Source: Ricordea florida (lineage: Eukaryota; Cnidaria; Anthozoa; Corallimorpharia; Ricordeidae). Taken from it: 64,000 bases of DNA. The notes under the pieces are model-generated. The model was not told where the DNA came from. It saw nothing but the letters and a program-made list of their open reading frames with translations, and did no database searches. Positions 59,040 to 64,000 of this stretch are shown here, one piece after another (the first letter of the stretch is position 1; each line of letters opens with the position of its first letter). The position numbers and the translations under genes were made by a program. Where the stretch lies: contig OX453277.1 of assembly GCA_949710005.1 (NCBI GenBank), forward strand, positions 8,818,127-8,882,126, given 5' to 3'.

Positions 59040-59352
59040 TTGTATACAGATCATCCCGTATTTCAAGCGTTAGGGTTAGCGTTAGGTTTTCTAGTCTTCT
59101 CGGATAAAGACGATAAACCGTAGGCCCCGTCTCGCGACTCTTTATAAATGATTCTGTGCGACGTAAAAGAACCCACACACTGCTCGAAAAAGGTAGGGGA
59201 CGTAGTTCCCGGTGCTGTGGTCTATCTCTCATTTGCTGGTTAAATGCTCGGAGATATAAGCTACATAACCTATTCTAAAATCCGAAGGTAAATAAAGTAA
59301 TGTATGTATGTATGTATGTATGTATGTATGTGTGTGTGTGTGTATGTATGTA
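59040..59352 (+). mobile_element. Retroposon 3' end with (TGTA)n tail
   Basis: A moderately GC-rich body (around CGGATAAAGACGATAAACCG, GGGGACGTAGTTCCC and GCTCGGAGATATAAGC) ends with AATAAAG and then a TGTA microsatellite from 59300 to 59352. A conserved 3' untranslated body running into a simple repeat is the usual form of LINE or SINE insertions; no reverse-transcriptase frame is left. Family not assigned. Confidence 0.55.
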
Positions 59353-59710
59353 AGGGTGTCCCACACGTCAATTTAAAGGGGCACCGTCAGGAATTTTTTA
59401 TCAGTGAAGTTAGATGTCTGCTGTATCAAAGACAGACATCAATGAACTGTTTGAATGCAGATCAATCTATAAACGCGTGCAAATGAATTTCAGATTCCAT
59501 GAAATATATAATGAAAATATAATGCTTTATATTTTTTTCTCAAGCATCTGAGCGGGCCGGAATCCTAAATCCTCGAGTTTGATTGGCTAGTCACGAGCGC
59601 GTGACCGGTCCAGCTTTTTACGATACGGCCAACGGGCTGGAATTTTTTCCTGCTGCAGCAATTTCCTATCTCTTTTCTTACTTTAAAAAGAATACATCCA
59701 AAAAAATAAA

Positions 59711-59849
59711 TAAGTTATTTACTAGGTTAGGTCGGTCCGTATTGGAAAAAAAAACTGTGCCCTTGGTCTTGAGTACGGCCCGAGGCCTTCACTCAAGAGC
59801 TCGCGCCCAGTTTTTTCCCATACGGACCTTCCACCCGGTAAATAACTTA
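59711..59849. mobile_element. MITE-like hairpin, 139 bp
   Basis: TAAGTTATTTAC at 59711 faces its complement ending at 59849, and further in GGTCCGTATTGG/CCATACGGACC pair too. The 89-codon frame across it is an artefact of the element. Confidence 0.65.
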
Positions 59850-59860
59850 TAGTACTCAAA

Positions 59861-60105
59861 GGCGGGGTTGTTCGAAGCAGGGTTAAGGTAACCCAGGGTT
59901 AGTGCGAAATTTAAATGCAGGTAATTATGAAAGCTTATAAAGCGCATTCAGTTGAATTCTTTTTGACTACAATTTGATAACTGTATGCTCTGAAACAAAA
60001 CTATAGAGAAAGTCATGGGAGAAAATGCTTTTTAACAAGAGGAAAAGAAACCCGGGTTAAAATTTAACCCTGGCGTAGCGCTAATCGGCCTTCGAACAAC
60101 CGGCC
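59861..60105. mobile_element. MITE-like inverted-repeat element, about 245 bp
   Basis: GGTTGTTCGAAG (59866-59877) pairs with CTTCGAACAACC (60090-60101), and the inner CCAGGGTTA.TGCGAAATTT and AAATTTAACCCTGG boxes also face each other. It follows the previous element after only eleven bases, suggesting nested or adjacent insertion. Confidence 0.55.
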
Positions 60106-62235
60106 CAAGGAGAAGTTACAGAGACTGAAGAAGTGAATGCCGCTTAAAATAGAAAGAACCGTCACTCGCCCGTTACTTGACGTATCCGTAACTCCACATG
60201 ATATTCTCTGACCCAGTCTCCGCTCCATCTCGAGCCGGTAAGTTTGATTCACTGAAGATTATAACTACTCCTATGCTTTAATAACTTCAAAAATACTTTA
60301 TCATTATATGGTCTTGGACTGCACTGTATACATGTATATGTTAGTCCCTAAGATTTTCAATTCAAAATCGCATAATTATAATACATATGTACATGGAAAT
60401 TAAAACAAGAGAATGAGGCAAAACTCATCTCAGTATGCAGAAGTTGCTGGACTGTTGCTGACGAGCTTTCGAGTTACAATCGGTAAGATACGTTTCCGAC
60501 TACATCTAAACCAATCAAATATACGCCTTCAAGCAACGATTGTGGCCGACCATTGCACGACGCCTCATAGAGCGCTCCCCAAAATATCAATTCATTTACT
60601 GGGCAATAAAAAACCCGAAGGCGCTAAGGTAAAAAGAAAGAAAAAAAGGAACAGAAAAATAAATGACTGTTTTAAAAAGCAGGGGCAGACAAAAAGGGAA
60701 AGAAAGAAAAATGTTTTAGACTGTAGCTTACAGAGATAAAAAAAGGTAGAAAACAAGTCATTCTTGAACACAAGTCCACACAGATCATCCTCTTGTGTCC
60801 AATAAATTCTCCTTTCTCTACAAAACAAGAAGTGGAGAAATCTGTGTGGAGAATTTAGATGCTGATAGAGGGACCGTCATCATTGAACCATCTTGGTTCT
60901 TGTTTTGTTTACCGTCACGCAATATCTTTCTTTCTTGGAGGCCGTTCAAGGTTGTTCTTTACGGACTGTACAAGCCAATGAATTCCTGTATCAATTCCGT
61001 CTCTAAGAAGCACCAAACATAACACCCAATTAAAACGAAAGAGAAAGAGACCATGTAGCTCATCTTTTACAGGAGTAGTTTGAAAAGGAGAACAAATTAA
61101 ATTTGCATTTTTTTCTTCTTTTTTTTTTTTCAGAATAACAATTTTTTTATTTAATGTACTTGGCTATTTGAACGAGGCCACTGAGGTAAAACAAGTCAAA
61201 GGAAAAGAGAAGGAAATCTGGAGTGCTTTTTTCACCGAAACAATTTCGAAAGGAGAACAAACTAACTTCACAGTTTTGTTGAAAAATATTATGTAAAGGT
61301 TGCAATGTGAATATCATTGAAATGAACGAAACCCTGTGATCAAACAAGTGATTCACTGTATAGGACATCAACCTTGTCTCTGATTGGCTGGTAACATTAA
61401 TTTTGTCAACTGAAGAAAGGCTTTTTCTTCAATTCAGAATGATTCAGCCAAGTCCCTGAATGGGACTATCCAGAATAAGTAAAAATCTACTTGTAGACTA
61501 ATGCAAATGCTGCAATCTAATTGGCTAAGCTACTGCAGACTATCAGCCATAAGACAGCACTTGGTTGAAGATTGTTTTCATAATGGTGACATCTTCGCCC
61601 ATCAGCGAATTTTCACAGAAAGATTTAGTATTTTGGTATTTTTTTTCATCGTCACATGATTTGTTTATTATGAGTTTTACTAGAACAATTTCGCTCTCCA
61701 TTTCTATGAGGTGATAGTTGACGAGGCCGCATCGCCCCATAGATATCTCGAGCTCATAATCTAATTGTTAACTATAGTATACCCAACACATAAAAAAACA
61801 GACTTGTTGAATTAGACAACCAAACAAGTAATCTACTGCTTTTTTATCACCTTTTTCCTCTTTCAAACAAGTGAAATTGTAAAATTTTCAAGACTAGGTG
61901 TAAAATGAGTTGCTTCACTCATCATTCTAGCATCTGTGAAAATTGCAGACAACTGATTAAAATCGAGGGTGGAACTTTGCGTGCTAGTTACATGCACTGT
62001 GCAGAGAACAAGAACATGCAAAAAAACTGACAGGAAAGCAGATAAACCAAACTTGCCCCCAGCAATTCTGTTTGCTGCTGTTAATGCAATAAAAGGAAAT
62101 GAAGAGGTACAGTGAAACGCACTGGAGAATTAGGTACATGTAATAATTATAATGTGTGTCAAAACATGACCAAGATGTACGTTTGGGCACTGTGTACATG
62201 CACACACATGTACCTGAGCACATACAGATTTGTGT
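60106..62235. other. Spacer or downstream intron of the ARFRP1 gene
   Basis: If the minus-strand ARFRP1 gene continues to its last exon, this is intron or 3' flank. I searched for a last exon encoding the G-V-x-E-G-I-x-W end of the family and did not find it. A/T-rich runs and small frames only. Confidence 0.35.
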
Positions 62236-62241
62236 ACTTAC

Positions 62242-63406
62242 CCAGTAAACGCTGATGTAGGTTGAATGAAATAATCACGTTGACCAATCTTTGGTGAATC
62301 CCCATCAAATTTGTGTTTTATAGCTTCAACATTTAGGGAGCCCTATAAAAAAGAAAATGATAAAAAAAACAATTACTGGAGGTTTAGAATCAGTGTTTCC
62401 AAAAAAAAAATTATTTTAATAAATAAAATACATTTCATTTTGCTACTGTACAAATCACCAAAAGAAGGTACTTGAAGAACAAAGGATACTACCCAAACCG
62501 TGAAAAGACTTTTGAGCAGATCTACATAAAGATGTGGCTATTAATTTCTATGACTGTTGGCCAGTGTACTTGGGGGAAATGTGCTGTATCTAGAGTACCC
62601 TGGTGAAAATCTTTGAAGGACCTTTGAGGATCCTTGAAGATCTGCATGAAGATCCTGGTGCAGCTCTTTGAAGATCTTAATAAAAAATCCTCGCAGATCT
62701 TCAAAATTCTTGCCAAGATCCTCAAGGACCTTGCCCAGATCCTTGAGAAGATCCTTGAAGGTCCTTGCATGTATCTTGAAGATCTTTGTCCTTCAGGGAT
62801 CCTCAAGGATCTACACAAGGTCCTAGCAAAATCCTTAAGGATCCTGACAAACATCTTTACAAGGATCTTTGCCAGGATCTTCAGAAGATCTCAAGAAGAT
62901 CCTCATGAAATCTTTGAGGATACTTTAAAGATCCTTGTCTTTGAGGATCTTTACAAGATCTTTGTAAGATCTTTGTAAGATCTTTGCAGATCTTTGAAGA
63001 TCTGTGTAGGTCTTTGCAGATCTTTTAAGATCCTAAAGATCCTGTAAAGATTTTTACCAGGGTATTTCACATCTACACAAAAAATATTTAACCAAACATT
63101 ACAGCCTTGAAGTCCAAATTGGATGTTTTTGCACTGGAATAATTGATCCCAGGAAAGTACATGTCTGAAGGACCTTACAAAAATTCTTGTAAGTGTGCAT
63201 TATATTGAAATCAAATTGTGACTACTTGAAGTTAAAGTGATATCCTACAAAACTCTGGCTTAACTTGGCTGAAAACTTGGCCAGAGCCAAGTGAAAAGTT
63301 ATTTTAAGTGCTAGTTGTAGGAAAAGTAGACATACCTCTAAATCTTGCTTGTTTGCAAGAATAAGCAATGGAATCCCTTCCAAATGAGGGTCTTGTACAA
63401 CACCAT
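62242..63406 (-). CDS. ARFRP1: ARFRP1, Arf-related GTPase (two internal exons, partial)
   Basis: Two exons read on the minus strand. Exon A, 63336-63406, lies between acceptor TTTTCAG and donor GTATGT and encodes GVVQDPHLEGIPLLILANKQDLE, with the guanine-recognition motif NKQD (G4). Exon B, 62242-62342, lies between acceptor TTTTATAG and donor GTAAGT and encodes GSLNVEAIKHKFDG then SPKIGQRDYFIQPTSAFTG, with the G5-like TSA. Joined in phase they match the order ANKQDVE, then the helix, then KIG.RD, then SALTG seen in animal ARFRP1; the KIG-RD stretch separates it from Arf and other Arl proteins. ARFRP1 is a trans-Golgi GTPase that recruits Arl1 and its effectors. Exons for the P-loop and switches must lie beyond 64000; the final exon was not found to the left. 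The 993-bp intron holds a transposon-like element. Confidence 0.8.
62343..62597. other. ARFRP1 intron, left part
   Basis: Intronic A/T-rich sequence between exon B and the TA-flanked element; nothing else recognised. Confidence 0.5.
62598..63062. mobile_element. TA-flanked MITE filled with GATC-rich degenerate repeats
   Basis: Terminal inverted repeats CCCTGGTGAAAATCTTT (62598-62614) and its complement ending at 63062 match at 16 of 17 positions, and both ends are bordered by TA (62596-62597, 63063-63064), the target duplication made by Tc1/mariner-type elements. The 430 bases between are a degenerate 12- to 20-bp repeat around AAGATCTTTG or AAGATCCTTG; by hand count GATC occurs about 26 times. 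A 114-codon frame (62634-62978) is just translated repeat. It lies in the ARFRP1 intron. Confidence 0.75.
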
Positions 63407-63529
63407 CTGAAAACAAATATGTGTATAAGCATATATAAAGAGAAGTAAGTAATGACATTAATTGATCATCACAGTTACGCACACAACTTAAGCAGCTGTG
63501 AAATTAAAGCCTGAAAAAAAGAAAACTCA

Positions 63530-63601
63530 GGCCTGAACGGGATTCGAACCCATGACCTCTGCGATACCGGAGCAGTGCTCTACCAACTGAGCTATCAAGC
63601 C
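63530..63601 (-). tRNA. tRNA-Thr(GGT)-like gene, copy 1
   Basis: A 72-nt sequence folds into a full cloverleaf on the minus strand: 7-bp acceptor (GGCTTGA with TCAGGCC, one G-T pair), D arm GCTC/GAGC, T arm ATGGG/CCCGT with loop TTCGAAT. The A box (TAGCTCAGTTGG) and B box (GGTTCGAATCC) are intact, and a T-run begins four bases after the 3' end, as a polymerase III terminator would. The anticodon arm is weak: pair 31-39 is T-C, and base 33 is C instead of the near-universal T. The anticodon reads GGT, an unusual Thr anticodon for eukaryotes. It is either a tRNA pseudogene or the head of a SINE-like amplified element. Confidence 0.7.
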
Positions 63602-63782
63602 AACTGGGAGCTGGTCATATTGCGAGTTCGTAATGTACCCGTAGATGAAGAAGAATGATGCAAATGAATATATTAAAGACCATATACCTGAACTGTGGAT
63701 TAATATGTAATGACATTAATTGATCATCACAGTTATGCACACAACTTAAGCAGCTCTGAAATTAAAGCCTGAAAAAAACTCA

Positions 63783-63854
63783 GGCCTGAACGGGATTCGA
63801 ACCCATGACCTCTGCGATACCGGAGCAGTGCTCTACCAACTGAGCTATCAAGCC
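63783..63854 (-). tRNA. tRNA-Thr(GGT)-like gene, copy 2
   Basis: The 72 bases are identical to copy 1, including the C at position 33 and the mismatched 31-39 pair. The downstream T-run is TTTTTTT directly after TGAG. Identity of two copies in cassettes whose spacers differ slightly suggests recent duplication or constraint on the tRNA part. Confidence 0.7.
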
Positions 63855-64000
63855 AACTGGGAGCTGGTCATATTGTGAGTTCGTAATATACCCGTAGATG
63901 AAGACTAATGATGCAAATGAATATATGAAAGACCATATATTTGAACTGCGGATTAATATGTAATGACATCAATTGATCATCACAGTTATGAACACAACTT

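Larger units (their letters stand above)
63451..64000. repeat. Tandem ~255-bp cassettes each carrying a tRNA-like gene
   Basis: The start word AATGACAT recurs at 63451, 63709 and 63962, so cassettes are 258 and 253 bp; the third is cut by the window end. Each has a GATCATCACAGTTA and AGCAGCT.TGAAATTAAAGCC arm, then the tRNA-like gene on the minus strand, then a spacer ending GAAAGACCATATA or similar. The arm and spacer are those of the hairpin element at 54822-54971. Confidence 0.88.

Noticed and set aside
59583-59852. 89-codon plus-strand frame
   Set aside because: It spans the 139-bp hairpin element and is explained by it.
62634-62978. 114-codon frame rich in Ile, Leu and Lys with heptad-like look
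   Set aside because: It is translation of the GATC-rich degenerate repeat inside a transposon-like element.

Overview
The window is non-coding-rich, AT-rich eukaryotic DNA, most likely from an anthozoan cnidarian such as a stony coral or sea anemone. The reasons are an intron-poor SoxF transcription factor with a conserved C-terminal motif, exons of the metazoan GTPase ARFRP1, non-LTR retrotransposon tails, and many short hairpin-type DNA elements. Species was not determined. All intron/exon models were made by eye from reading frame, splice signals and protein similarity; no search was run.

Layout. (1) Positions 1-21561 hold eight head-to-tail, almost identical copies of a 2695-bp unit. Each unit carries a tRNA-derived SINE, a splice-bounded cysteine-rich exon-like segment, a NRF1/CRE promoter-like site, a purine-rich tract and a hairpin-bearing retroposon tail. 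The array ends in a rearranged fragment (21562-21906). (2) 21.9-28.6 kb has no convincing gene and carries small inverted-repeat elements and a LINE remnant. (3) 28.6-33.6 kb holds a plus-strand gene for an unrecognised 571-aa protein (low-complexity N-terminus, coiled-coil C-terminus). Its first coding exon sits between two oppositely oriented arrays of a 106-bp satellite. (4) 33.9-34.6 kb holds the 3' end of a non-LTR retrotransposon and a hairpin. (5) 40.4-42.1 kb holds a single-exon SoxF gene on the minus strand. (6) 45.5-52.2 kb carries more of the 106-bp satellite, reverse orientation first, then forward, including a 100-bp subfamily. (7) 54.8-60.1 kb is dense in hairpin/MITE-like elements, a 21-bp minisatellite and a retroposon tail. 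(8) 62.2-64.0 kb holds two internal exons of ARFRP1 (minus strand), a GATC-dense TA-flanked element in its intron, and two tandem tRNA-Thr-like genes in about 255-bp cassettes that continue past the window.

No operon-like cooperation is expected here. The three protein genes look independent: a nuclear transcription factor (SoxF), a Golgi Arf-like GTPase (ARFRP1) and an uncharacterised coiled-coil protein. The main interest is repeat biology: recent homogenisation of the 2.7-kb array, inverted satellite arrays around an exon, and amplified tRNA cassettes.
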